DNA from: Macrocystis pyrifera
Taxonomy: Eukaryota > Sar > Phaeophyceae > Laminariales > Laminariaceae
Length of the DNA: 64,000 nt
Direction: 5' to 3'
NCBI GenBank assembly: GCA_031763025.1
Contig: JASSKH010000010.1
Coordinates: 12,231,427-12,295,426, forward strand
Position numbers and translations under genes: made by a program. Every line of letters begins with the position of its first letter. Position 1 is the stretch's first letter. The notes beneath the pieces are model-generated. The model was given only the letters and a program-made list of their open reading frames with translations. It was not told the DNA's origin and made no database searches. Of this stretch, positions 18,608 to 29,774 are shown piece by piece.

Positions 18608-20667
18608 CCAATGTGTTAAACTGCTGTGTTCCATTTTATTTTCTGTTCGTACGTACATCTTCCCCCCCCCCCCCCCCCCCCCCCGCCCTCGCCGCACACC
18701 CTCAGTGTGTCCGTCGCCTTATCTCTCCACTTTTTCTCTTCTCATCATTTCCGCCGTGTTCTTTGTTTGTCTCTCTTATGCGCTTCTTTTTTTTTGTTTT
18801 GTGCTTTTTGCTTTTTTTCGGGCGCAACCGAGTTGAGTTTTGAGTGTGACCCCCCCGCGCCCTGGCGCACTCGTTGGTATCTGCAGTGATTGAACACCCG
18901 CTCAGCTTTTTTTCGATCGTTGTAACTGCCACGCAGAGTGCACGGTGTGATGGAGTTGGAAGTTGGTTTTGAGGAGTACGTAGAGGGGGGGGGCAGGGCG
19001 GGGAAGGAAAGGGGAGGAGGCGAGTGAGGGGTGATGGCGTCGGATCGCGACAATCAGTTGATCGTCCGTTGATTTTTGACTGCTGGTGGTTTTTTTCCGA
19101 ATCCTTGGTTTCTGTGGCCTCGGTGTCCGAACCCGCTCGGTTTCTGAATCTTCAGCGTCCGAATAATCTCGATCCGAATTGGGGACGCGCTGTCCTCCGC
19201 TGCGAGGTACGGATTGTTGCCCCCCAGTGTTTCTGGCTCCGGGTAGGAGAGGGCAGCCTCGGACTCCGTTTCATTTTGACCGTTTGTTTTGACCAACCGT
19301 TTTTTTTACCCTTCGTTTTGACGATCTTTTTGGATGATTTTGTGTGTGTCAGTCGTTTGGCCGATCCGTTTGGACGTCTCGTTTTGACCATCGTTTTTGA
19401 CGACTTCATTTCGACAATTCATTTTGACGATTCGTTTTTTGACGGTCGTTTCGACGAGTCGTTTTGACGAAAAAGCGGTTCAAGAGAGATGCACGCGTCC
19501 GTGCCAGGGATCGGTAGACGGGGTGGGCCGCAAGTCTGCGGCCAGACGTGGTCGACGTTGTCGTTGATGTCCTACTCGTCCTCGCCGTTTTCCCCTCCGC
19601 CTTCTCGTGCGTCCTCGCTGAGCACAAGCAGGGTGTTGATTGTCGTGGGAAAAGAGAGAGAGAGATGGGGGGGAGGGGGCACGTTTGTTTACCCCCCTTG
19701 TTCATCGTATCGGTTCGTTTGTGACGCGGAACGTTTAGTGTTTTGATTGGACGAACCCCGAACGCTGGACATTGTGACGAATGATGACGGATGATGATGG
19801 TTATTATGATTATTGATTGTGTGACTGATCCCCGATGGTAGTGGCGCTGATGGTAGTGGCGGTGGCGATGGCGATGATGATGTTGATGGTTATGGTGTGA
19901 CACACACGCCGAGACCGCTGGACGGTTGGTGTAGGCTGATGACGATTGATGGTGATGGTGGTGTGACAAAACCCCCGATTGCTGGAGGGATGATAGTGTA
20001 GGCCGATGGTGGTGGTGTTGGTGGCGGTGTTGTGCCTCTAGCAAGGTCGGGACAAGGCCGTGCTGCCGTTGGGGCGGGTGGAGTACGGGAGAGGTTGAAA
20101 GAAACAGAAAAAAGCAGCGTCTGCTGGCCGTCGGAGGAGAAGGAAGGAGGGGGAGGGGGAAGGTGGAGGAGGAGGGTTGTGTGTTTGTGTTATGACTCAC
20201 ACGCACGCGTGCTTTTCGTTTGTCTGGGCTCGTTAAGTTAAGCCTCTTCTTGGATGTTGTTGTCACCGTAGTTCTCGATGGGAGGTGGTTTGTTTTTCTT
20301 GTTGGTTGGTGGGCGAATAGATGTCCCCGTGGGCGGCTGTGGGGGGGATGGGATGGGGGGCGGGGAGGAGGTGTTTCGGGGAGTGTTGTAGGCGTCCTTG
20401 AGGCGATGTTGCTGCACGCCGAACGACGGAGTGGAGGGTGATCGGTCGTGGGAACCGGCGGGCAGATCTGTCAAAGGCGGAGATATCTGAGTTATAACCA
20501 GCTTTCAACTGAAACACAATCTATTTTATTTTGATGTGCCTGATCATCACCCTTTGCTTACACCTCGTCCATAGGTATGATGCCTTGGACGCGACCTGGC
20601 CGCAGATACCTACTATACGCACACGTACTGTACCTGAATCGTGGCACTTTGTGTATGTATACGGTAC
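18277..20667 (+). other. Region downstream of CUL3: homopolymers and degenerate simple repeats
   Basis: Contains C tracts of about 70 (18537-18606) and 24 (18661-18684), a GTTTTGACGA-word repeat (about 19275-19480) and a GAT/GGT-rich stretch (about 19770-20035). A clear poly(A) signal for CUL3 was not identified. No gene was recognised; the His-, Ser- and Pro-rich frames here are products of simple sequence. Confidence 0.6.
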
Positions 20668-20790
20668 TCTTTTTTTTTTTTTTTTTTTTTATCCTCCGGC
20701 GGATTGGTAAAAATAAAGCTTAAGCTCACCACACTTCCACGTTCCAATTTCGTGTCGTGTGTCAATTTAGCCCAGTTTTTTTATTATTGC
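20668..20790 (-). repeat. Repeat family D copy, A-tailed on the minus strand
   Basis: A T run, then CCTCCGGCGGATTGG and AAAATAAAGCTTAAGCTCACCACACT, the same arrangement as at 6230-6370. Confidence 0.6.
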
Positions 20791-20842
20791 TATTACTATT
20801 GTCATCGCTTTTATTTTACTCTCCAGCTTAACTCGTCGGAGG

Positions 20843-21430
20843 TTTTTACCCTGAGCAATCTTCTGAACAACCCTGTGGTCACAGGTGTCGTCCCCTCTCC
20901 CCCCCGGCACGTGCCCTCACTTATATTGCAACAAGCAAGCGTATTTGGTACACTCTACCTACTACCTGTTCTACAGCAGCAAGCAGCTGCTGCAGTGCTA
21001 CTGTAGTACCTCTGTGCCTGCTACTACTACTACTGCACGCTGCGTTCTGCTGCTTGACGTTAACCGAAGTATCTGCCATCTGCCATATTTCCGAAGTCCT
21101 CGGGCTTGTTGTCGGTAGTTGTTGGGGGGGGGGGTTATGACCGGTGTCCCCAGTGGCTCGGTAGGTGGTCCGCGTGCCTTTCAAGATCAAGTTCGTAGGT
21201 TCGAGTCTCACCGAGTGCATGCTCGTAGGGACTTTTTCTTGCATAAAAATTAATTAACGGAAAGCACGAGAGCGTGAGTTAGCCACATTTGATGAAAATC
21301 GACGAGCAGTGGGAATGCTGAACCCTATGCGCGCGACTAAAAATAAGGGCACGTACCGGGGGGGAAAAGGGACGACACCTGTGACCACGGCTTGTCCAGA
21401 CAGCAGAAGATCGCTGAGGGTAAAACCTCA
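20843..21430. repeat. tRNA-like SINE copy with an inverted partner end
   Basis: The right part (21141-21430) has an A-box-like TGGCTCGGTAGG (21153-21164) and B box GGTTCGAGTCTC (21198-21209), and ends ACCGGGGGG...GACGACACCTGTGACCACG...GAGGGTAAAACC. The left part 20843-20918 is the inverted complement of that end. The unit at 40057 shares the plus-strand part. Copy 2 of the duplication lacks it at this place. Confidence 0.65.
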
Positions 21431-21599
21431 TACCTACGTATGAAATTTTTTTATAAAAATCATACCAGGTAAGCAATAATCAAGCCAATGGGAATGACTA
21501 GGATTCCCATTGAATCAAGCGTTTCAATTTTTGTTGGAGTTCCTATAAATCCGCGATGCTTGCGCCCAATTTTTTTTTTTTTATTTTAATGCTGTTGTT

Positions 21600-21877
21600 G
21601 CCAAATATTTTGTGCCAATCGCTTGCCCCTTTTACTTGCTACCGTACGTTTTGCGACGCGGGAAGGAAGGACGGAGCTCGAAAGCGGAACATCAAGTACG
21701 TGACGCTCTGCACTTTGCAATGGATCTTCTGGGATGCGCATTCGCGCCGATGGAATGTCTCAGCCACCTGGATCAGGCTGCTGAGCCACGAGTGATTGTT
21801 CTGGTTTACCTCTGCGTTTGGTTCGCCTTTGAACTACTCGTCGAGCTGGAGCCCGATATCAAGGACTGGCAGAGGTA
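21600..21877 (+). other. Candidate exon ending ...ELEPDIKDWQR, unknown
   Basis: One frame reads ...MECLSHLDQAAEPRVIVLVYLCVWFAFELLVELEPDIKDWQR (less than certain) and ends at AGAG|GTAAGC, a good donor; copy 2 has GTGAGC at the matching place (46361). A second frame is also open. The copies differ by a 21-base in-frame indel. I do not recognise a domain, and a coding role is only suggested. Confidence 0.25.
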
Positions 21878-22361
21878 AGCCATCACTGTCTGCTTGCTAT
21901 TTATATCAGATAGATGTACTGTGATAAGCCTTTCTGCTGCATGCAGCAGTCTTCATCATGCTCTCGGGGATATTGATGTTGGCAGAGGGGGAAACACAAG
22001 AGAACCCAGAGCGAAAAAGGACGATGCAACGCACCACTGCTACTACTACAGTTAGTTGCTTACTAAGTGTCGATGATTGGCTTCGCGATGAGCGCCGCGA
22101 CTGCTGTAGCTGCACGAGCCTGGTGTTCGTAACTCAATTGACTCAAGAAGAAAAAGAAAAAAAAAAGAGGGGTGGGAGCGAGCAGTGCGGAGTTTCTGCT
22201 GCTGCTGCAGATCTTACCTCGAAAAAGTCCGTTATACTCGTACAGCAGTACAAACTTGTAGTATTAGTATTCATAGTGCTATTATTACTATTAATATACT
22301 CCCAGGTATACTGCTGTTGTGCTGTATTAATAGTATGATTGCTTGTTGCAGTGTACTGAGG

Positions 22362-22432
22362 CCCCGTCCTGCGCCGCGAGGGACGACACAGACCAACCCC
22401 GTCCTGCGCCGCCAGGGAGGACGCAGACCGAC
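22362..22432 (+). repeat. 35-bp tandem duplication
   Basis: Two adjacent copies of CCCGTCCTGCGCCGCGAGGG / CCCGTCCTGCGCCGCCAGGG with the following GACGACACAGACC or AGGACGCAGACC. The same pair is in copy 2 near 46857. Confidence 0.75.
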
Positions 22433-22586
22433 CCTACGTAGCTGAGGCCAGAGGGGCACAGGCAGAATGGCGCACGGCCTTTGCCAAGGCCATACGAAAT
22501 GGATCGCAATCACGCCGTGCATGCATGATTGATAAATACACGTCGCCTGTTTGTTGTCCTGCATCCCTGCCGTCTTCTTCTCGCAG

Positions 22587-22677
22587 GAGGACGGACCGAG
22601 CATTCAAAGAGGAGATGGCCGCCTTGGAGAGAGAGGCAGAGGCGGCCGAAGCGGAATTTGAGCTTTTGAAAGCGAAG
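22587..22677 (+). CDS. Candidate exon: acidic coiled coil (EEMAALEREAEAAEAEFELLKAK), unknown gene
   Basis: Bounded by CTCGCAG and GTGAGC. One base plus 30 codons read RTDRAFKEEMAALEREAE then AAEAEFELLKAK, a highly helical acidic stretch. The same frame extends upstream into a possible longer exon (...EDADRPYVAEARGAQAEW...), where a copy 1/copy 2 difference is silent (GTA/GTG Val). The small exon at 22814 joins in phase. The parent gene is unknown; it could be the 5' part of the UBX gene downstream, but nothing proves that. Confidence 0.45.
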
Positions 22678-22813
22678 GTGAGCACGATCGGCGGCTGGCT
22701 GTGGTGAATCAGATGGTGGTGGTGGTGGTGGTTGGTGATCTCGCGGGCGGGCGGGTGGTCGTGAGTCCCAGATCTCTACAGTGGTACGATTTATTATCCA
22801 TTTTTCCTCGCAG

Positions 22814-22837
22814 ATCAGTCAGGGCTGTGTGAGGGCC
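22814..22837 (+). CDS. Candidate 24-base mini-exon (ISQGCVRA)
   Basis: After CCTCGCAG and before GTGAGT, 8 codons in phase with the preceding candidate exon. In copy 2 both signals differ (CAC instead of CAG at 47305-47307, GTGGGT instead of GTGAGT). Either copy 2 is decaying or this is not an exon. Confidence 0.3.
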
Positions 22838-23702
22838 GTGAGTATGGTTGCCGGGGCGCTGGATGTTTTTCTGCTTGCTCGCGACGCTTTTTGGCGGGGG
22901 CTCGTATCTTTATTTTAGGATCTAAAGCCACACAGATCGACTCTTTTTTAGTCACTATTTAGTCTTTCATTTCTCGTACATGAGACTACAGTTTGTACTG
23001 CATGCTGTGCGAGAATAATAACGCGGATCAGATTTCAGACTTCCATCAGATGTTGAAAAACAAAAACGGTTCTTGAGGATCCATCCCAGATCGAAGAATT
23101 CTACACCTCCTACCTGGCACCAGGTACCACGTATGTACGTATACGTATGGCAAGTCACACAACGGCGCAACCCTACTTGTCTGTTGTGTAATATAGGTAC
23201 ATCAGTACCAGGGTATGATACGTACACGTATGATACAAGCAGTATAGTACTTGGTACGTTCCAGGTACAGCAGTATTAACGAATATTAATATTAATACTA
23301 ATAAACGTTCGTATTATTTAATAATAGTGTATTCTCATTTAACCGTTCTTTCTACCCGTCGACATCCAGCACAACCAGTGTCCGTGCCGATTCTTCAGTC
23401 CCATTAATAGCGAGATACAAGTTCTGTGGGTCATAAACCTACGACACCACAGGGATACATACTACAGCCAGTAGTACTTTGTTATGCAGTAAGCAGAGTA
23501 GACAACGCAATGCCATGTCATGATAATGGATACGACATGCACGACACACACATTCTATGAAAGAGAGAAACAAAAGAAACAAACAAACACAAAAAAAAAC
23601 AAAGAGCAGAGAAATAAATCAAAGAGAACAAATAATATATGTACATATATATAATATATATATATGTCGTGCCTCCCTTCAGGAGATGTGACAGACGCTT
23701 AA

Positions 23703-23791
23703 CCCCTTCAGTACCGCAGTCTCGATTTGGGGACAAACCAGTCTAATTCCAAGTGATTTGTCCCCAAAATGGGACTGCGGTACTAAAAGGG
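23703..23791. mobile_element. piggyBac-like MITE, present only in copy 1
   Basis: 89-base fold-back element with ends CCCCTTCAGTACCGCAGTC and, inverted, CCCTTTTAGTACCGCAGTCC. It is flanked by TTAA on both sides (23699-23702 and 23792-23795). Copy 2 has the empty site with a single TTAA (48195-48198). TTAA duplication is the piggyBac hallmark. A related diverged copy is at 13150. Confidence 0.88.
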
Positions 23792-23852
23792 TTAAAAAGA
23801 ACACGCTAAAGACGCACCACCACTACATACTAAACATATAAACAGAGTGAGA

Positions 23853-25345
23853 CTACTCGTGCCACCTCACCATGAACCGTTCGGCTGCTTCAAGGACCCC
23901 CCGGTACCGCTTCCCCGCCATTTTTGCTGCTGTGGACCACAGACAGTGAAGTCTCAACTCCAAACACCAAGGGGGACTGTTCCGTTGACCCTTCGGTGGC
24001 TCCGAACTCCCTACTACTTAAGGTCTTCGACTATGCATTTGTGCCAACTCTTAAACCGTCCGCCAGGTCTCGGGTTCTTCCCGCCAGCCATCGTCCCGAA
24101 CATTACCCGACTGGGTAATCGCTCTTCGCTTTGCCGTGCCACGACCCCCGCAAAAAAGAGCGGCGGTTTCCGGATGATCGTTTCGATGCTCTCACAACGT
24201 GTCATCTTGAGGGCCTTCGCGTAGGAGAGGGTGTGGCGTGGTCAGTACAGAGTCGGCGCCGGAAGCCAATGACTCACAAGAGGACTTATTTGGTGGTGAG
24301 CCGTTCGAAGCTTGGCAAAGTGTTCCGCTCTGAGGGTCCACGTCACACACCCGTATAGCAGGGTTTAAATCACCTCGGCCTGCAGCATTCGAACTTTCAG
24401 GCTAATCGGTGCGGTCGTCCTATCATACAAGTCTGGGCCTAATCGTTTGAGGCATGCCCGCATGAGACGGATCCGTCGATCGATTTCGCGCGAGAGGTCA
24501 GAATTTTCGTGGACGATGCGGCCTAGAATTAAGAACTGGGCAGTCTGTTTATACCTCTGACCTGCTGCTTCGATGACGAGCGGTGGGGCGAGGGCTGTCT
24601 GGTCTGGCGTTCGTAGAAGGATTAACTCCGTCGTTTTTTCCGATACCGTGAGGCCTGCTGCTTCGAAGACAGTCACGATGACTGGCATAATTTTCCGCGA
24701 GCCCTTTAGCCGACTTCGAGACAATTAATTCCCCCGTCATCGGCGTACAGCATGCCCATTACAGCCGATCGCACGCATGCCAACGGCTCCTCTCTTCTGT
24801 TGCGACTACTCCAGCATCATTGAGTTGAACCAAATCCCTGACGATGGCTTCGTCTTTGCTGAAGCTTACCAGTACCACGTGTAACGCAGCAGCGAATAAC
24901 ACATTGAACAGTAACGGTGATAGCACACAGCCTCGCCGCAGCCCCAGCGTGACTTCAAATCATTCCGAGTGCTCGCCGTCATCCGTACGCACGCACGCGA
25001 GCCCGCATGCCGACGTGAAAATGCAGATAATTGTAAGCAGCTTGATTGGTACGCCAGAGAGCGTGTGAGTACCTCCCACAGCAGCTCTCGGTTGACAGAG
25101 TCGTACGCTTTCTGCAGATCGACGAAGCACACGCACAGGGGGATTTTCCTCTGTCGTCCGAGCTCTGGCGACCGGCGCTCGACGAACAACATATCACTCG
25201 TTGATCGTGCGAGGGGGAATCCGCACTGTTCCTCCCTGGGTAATCCCTCGGTGTCGCAGTACTTGCTAAGGCAGCACGCGACGATTTTCAACAAGTGGCT
25301 TTGCCTGCGTGGGCAACAAGCGAAATCTCTCTGTGGCTGTGGCAA
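23853..25345 (-). mobile_element. LINE reverse transcriptase relic (second LINE family), copy 1
   Basis: Minus strand, from LLKIVACCLSKYC through PREEQCGF, CFVDLQKAYDSVNRELLW (catalytic Asp motif) and LYADD (24736-24747). It continues with FEAAGLTVSEKTTELILLRTP, a thumb/C-terminal part and the terminal ERFMVRWHE stop. No endonuclease region is seen, so it is 5'-truncated. The frame shifts several times across 1.5 kb, so it is dead. A host remnant with the same order is at 48256-49750. This family differs from LINE-A. Confidence 0.85.
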
Positions 25346-25511
25346 TCAGTTTGGTCCTTCTTTTTGTAGTGTGTGCCATAGGTACCGGTATGCTTCTACT
25401 ATTTTATGCTGTAGATATTTACTGGTATCATCATTATTATCTCGTCGACGAATGCTTGATAGGTCATTTTTGGGCAGACGACGCTTTCTTGTAGCTTCGG
25501 TGCTATAATAC

Positions 25512-25567
25512 TAACATTGATGGTATAGCCCTACACCATGACATTGATGGTATAGCCCTACACCATG
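25512..25567 (+). repeat. 27-bp direct repeat
   Basis: Two adjacent copies of ACATTGATGGTATAGCCCTA + CACCATG. Also present in copy 2 near 49917. Confidence 0.8.
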
Positions 25568-26887
25568 CCAGCACAACCAAACCGTGGCAGGCAGGCCGCG
25601 TGTGGCCGACCCGGGGTGTGGTGTGGTGTGGTGTGTGCGCCAACCGCCCAAGAACGTGGAGTGTTGTCGTACGATACCGAAATAAACTATTAACATGCTA
25701 CGTGCTTGCGACACGGGTGTCATGATCATATTAATAGCACATACATTTACGATAAAGGCTGAGCACAGACAGACTGACTCAGTCAGCACAGTAATAGTAG
25801 TAGCGATTATACTGGCTGTCGTAAAAAAAATCAGTACCTGGTAGTATATGTACTGAATTACAGCAGTATACTGGCCGAGCGAAGCGACTAAGGCCGAGCG
25901 AAGCAAGCGAGGTACGCCAAGCAGAGTGACGCGGCTGAGCGTAGCTCGGCCAATTGCCCCCCGACTGGTGAGGGGGGCCCGCTGGAGGCGTCGTTGGAGG
26001 GGGAAAAAAACAGGCGTTTTCGCTTCATGCAATTTTTCCCCATTGGGCCCTAAACTGCTTTTTTGGCCGGAGGTTGTTGGGGTCATCAACATGGTACTAT
26101 GTAGGAAAAACCAAGAAAAAAACAACAGGACAAATATCGTAAAGCGTGGCGATCTTCATCATGCCATTGGTTTTCGCGCAAGTGCATAACAAAGCGCTCT
26201 GACATTTGATGTTGCTCCATCGCTCTTACCCTTGGGGCATAGAATAGATGTATTAATAGTAGGCTATCACCTGCAAACAGAAGGAAACGAGAAAAAGTGC
26301 AGATGATGAACAAAAGCAGAAGGAAAAAAAAAAAAAAAACAAAACAATCTCAAACAACGAAGGAACCCTACGTAGTAAATGTAACCGGTATCAGGTATGA
26401 GAGGCACTGAACGCAAAGAAAGAGACCAAACATGAAGAAGCGAAGGGAACACGTCAAAAGGCTCAACAGCCGGAGTTCCTCTTTTCTCTCTCCTCCCTCC
26501 TCCAGAAACGCATTTTCTGGGTTTCAGTACCTTGAACAATGATATGTGGCATGTTTCTTGAACATACATAATAAGTAAACTAAAGCTGTTGGCGAATGTA
26601 CCGGCTGGGTCAATCAGTAGATTACTACTAAACTGTACTGCCAGTAAGTAGATACTGTGCCAGTGCCTACACCCCTAATAATTACGATACCGGTGTCTGT
26701 CGTGATTAACGCTTATTTCTGCCTACCACAGACACTGGTCTGAATATTCTGAGGGTTGAGTCGTTTACCACGTACATATTTCCTCGAGCGCTGGACCGTT
26801 TCGGGTACAAGCTGCGTAGATGATAGCGGATAGTGGACAGTGGATAGTGGATAGCGGATAGCTTTACATCACGCCAACACAGCCGTG
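25568..26887 (+). other. Duplicated intergenic or intronic stretch
   Basis: Includes a GCCGAGCGAAGCG-type repeated motif (25866-25960), poly-A and CT-rich sequence and a GGATAGTGGATAGTG repeat (26825-26865). I find no convincing exon or named element. Confidence 0.5.
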
Positions 26888-27388
26888 TGTGATGCGGAGA
26901 CCGCTCTAGGGTAGTGGTAAGGGTAGTGGTAAGGGACGCAGGTTGTTCTGGCAGCTGGAAAGCAGTGCTTCGCTTCTTCTGATTTAGATCTTCTTATTGA
27001 TGGCGAGAGCTGAGGAGGTGCTCTGGTAGAGAAGTGAGAGGTAGGGGGGCGGGACTCGACGCCCAGATATACTCATCCCACCCCACGCCACAAGCTCTCC
27101 TAAATTCCTCTTATCTGATGTACGCCTACAGAACTTTCCTATGGCTACCAATCGTTCTTCTGCTAATATAAGAATATCTCACTTCGTGGTCCTATCTGCG
27201 CTAAGGAACATTACTCTCGTCTAAGGGGTTTTCTGCCCTAGGGAACATTCCTAAGAGAACGTTACTCTCAACTAACGGAATATCCGCCGGGTTAATCCAT
27301 TCTTTGGATTATTCTCGTATTCGTGAGACTACAAGACTGCAACGCATTATCTATATCTATAGCCCGTGAGTGCTCTACTCATATCACA
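26888..27388. mobile_element. Solo LTR of an LTR retrotransposon, copy 1 only
   Basis: 501-base fossil with ends TGTGAT and ATCACA (TG...CA). It is flanked by the 4-base direct repeat CGTG (26884-26887 and 27389-27392). Copy 2 keeps the empty site with one CGTG (51285-51288). No internal genes are present, so it is the solo remnant of a recombined element. It arrived after the segmental duplication and is therefore young. The family is not determinable here. Confidence 0.85.
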
Positions 27389-27569
27389 CGTGGCAGTCCC
27401 GGGCCGATTCAGGGCATGTACCGCAAACGTGGCGCGGTGTCGTGAATGTCGTGAATGAGAGTCTATTTACGACAACTACACGGGTATCGTAAATCGCAGC
27501 ATTCATCACTCGGAACGCCTTCTCGACTCCGGGACAATATCCCACCGGACCCAGTCACCCCGGGACTAA

Positions 27570-28180
27570 ACGGTACTATTTGTATGGGATGCCCCCACCG
27601 CGGGGCGTGTTATACGGGCACGGGATTTGCACTTTTCCGTGGCGCGGGAGCGGGATACTGTAATTTGTGCGGGACGCGTTTGTGCGGGAACGGGATTTAA
27701 ATATCCCATTTACCACGGGACCACGGGATTTGTAGCTGGCTTCGACCGAGCTGTTTGGGTCATCCGACACCTTCGCGCACCTCATCATGGGAAACGTGAC
27801 CCAATTTCGTTCGTTGTGGGTTTTTGTGGGGAGCTGTTCGTAACTGTCCCCGCGAGTGAAGTGCAAACGTTCACTCGGGGGTTGTTTTGCGCAGGGCCTT
27901 CCTCGGGAAAAATCCCGCAGGATTTCACCGGAAATCTTTATTTTTTCCATTTCCCGTGCATGTATCGTTCCCGAAGAAATTTTGATATTCCGTTCCCATC
28001 CAAACAGCAGTTCCCGCGGAAATGTCTGCTTTCCCGTGGTTTTCCGATTACGTGCCGTAAAATCCCGTGGAAATATCTATTTCCCAAATCCCGAACACAC
28101 CAAAACTGTTGGAAAAAATCGTTCCCGCGGGAATCATTCCCGCGTCTTCAGCGTGCAAGGGATCAGCAAACGGGATCAGC
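27570..28180. repeat. CGGGAA-word array (type a), copy 1 first block
   Basis: Dense, irregularly spaced GCGGGAACGGGAT, GCGGGAGCGGGAT, TTCCCGCGGGAA and similar words separated by 15-35 variable bases. A second block lies at 29775-30290. Confidence 0.75.
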
Positions 28181-28479
28181 ACATACACCCAGGGACGCTA
28201 CGAGTACTCGTACGTACCTACCAGGTACGTATGATATGGTATTATTCAGTTGATAAGATGTAATGTTCGTATTCATCTACTTCGAAGTATTAATATAAAT
28301 AAAATACACGTACAGCAGTTCGAGGTCTGGCACAACATAAAATTACAATTTGTATTTTTGTAAATCTAAAAGTTATGGAGTTGGGCCACTTCTTATGCCG
28401 TCGGATTCGCAGTCAGTTGAAAAAGTCCCTTTCACCGCGTTTGCGTGAGCTTGTGCCCCGGAAATGTTGGAAATGGTCT

Positions 28480-28755
28480 TTTGTTATGGTACTGCTTTGA
28501 ATGAGGCTGAAAGGCCAGTAATAACTTTTCTGGGTGCAGGTATTGGGATCGCATTTGTGGTACTTGGGAGATCGATGGAAAACCAGGAGTTTTCCCGGCG
28601 AGGCACAAGCCTTGCTCTCAGCCTCTCATCGTGCACGAAAAGAGTGCAGCTGCTCCTCTTCCATCTCTTAAGTAAACAACACACGTGAGTCCCGACGACT
28701 ACCTGCTCAATAGGCAAACCTAAATAACAAGGGGTACAAAGTGTCCCGTTCTTGA
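28480..28755. repeat. Dispersed repeat, partner at 30670-30945
   Basis: Shares TGTTATG.TACTGCTTTG, TGGGATCG.ATTTGT, GGAAAACCAGG and TACAAAGTGTCCCG in the same order with 30670-30945, at perhaps 75-80 percent identity. Both lie in pieces present only in copy 1. Confidence 0.7.
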
Positions 28756-28845
28756 TCTTGACACTTTCTCGCCTCAGAATGTGTCGGAGTTCCCCACAAG
28801 ATTCATCTGGGGGTGTTTCCCGCTTCTCGAGGAGCTGCTACATGG

Positions 28846-29185
28846 CTTAGATTGGGTAGGCGATTGGTTAACCTTTTACCCGTAGTCCAACGGACCAATA
28901 CCTTAACATATGGCATCATCGGCAGGAAATGGGTCGTTCGTCGTGGGTTCGAATATCACGTCCACCATGAAATCGATTTTTAAAAGAAAAGTGAATTTCC
29001 TCATGTCAAGAATCTGAAAGAAATACTTGTGGATCCCCAAAACTTGGAACCGCGTGTTGGTGGCACGTAGACCCGTATAATATCCGGTCCGTTCCAGGGG
29101 GGGAGAGTGTTACAAGGCATAGATTGGGTAGACGATCGGTTAGCCTTTTACCAGTAGCCCAACGGACTATTAATAAGATCTTAAC
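28846..29185 (+). repeat. tRNA-like sequence flanked by direct repeats
   Basis: Direct repeats GCTTAGATTGGGTAGGCGAT.. (28846) and GCATAGATTGGGTAGACGAT.. (29112) flank a tRNA-like segment. It has an A-box-like TGGCATCATCGG (28911-28922), a T arm GTGGGTTCGAATATCAC and ends TCCACCA (28961-28967). In copy 2 the T-arm stem is perfect (GTGAG/CTCAC). No acceptor-stem partner is found, so it is a tRNA-derived relic and not a tRNA gene. Confidence 0.55.
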
Positions 29186-29774
29186 AGAGCCCGGTTGCAA
29201 GAAATCACCGTCGACACTTTTTCGATCTAAATGAAGTAACTATCATTGATTGCGATCGGGAGTTTGGATCGTGCTTGACCCCGTTGGATAGAAAAAAGTG
29301 CGGACGGCAATTTCCTGTTTCTTGGTGCTTGGAGAAGCGGGAAAAACACCGCCAGATAGATCTTGGAGAGAATTCTCAGGCACATTCTGAGGCGAGAAAA
29401 AACAATTTCCAACATTTCCGGGGCAAAAGCTCATGCGAACGTGCTGAAAGTTTTTTCTCAACTGACTGCAAATCCAACGGCACTCGAACTGTCCTTATAT
29501 AATACCGGGTATATTACACTGGCACCTAGATCCCAATGCAAATATTGCTATAATAAAAAAATAACAAAACTATCTAAATGAAATAAACCACCATTATTCA
29601 AAATTAAAAGTACGATTTTGTGTACGTTTCAGTTATTTGATATTAAAGATACAAAATGACAACATTGTTAACATCCCCGCAGCGGAGCACCATTTCAGAC
29701 GATGGAGACCAGAAGGGTCCGTGTTCTGTGTTCTGTGCGTGGCTTCAACGCCCCGACAACACAACCCCGAAGAC

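Noticed and set aside
18508-18843. Poly-Pro / poly-Gly open frames over the long C tract
   Set aside because: These are homopolymer artefacts downstream of the CUL3 stop codon.
19406-20266. Long minus-strand open frame of 286 codons, His- and Ser-rich
   Set aside because: It is read across GAT/GGT and TTTTGACGA simple repeats; composition follows the repeats and no domain or splice context is present.
28911-28967. Functional tRNA gene
   Set aside because: The T arm and CCA-like end are present, but no 5' acceptor strand pairs with them and the anticodon arm is not formed.
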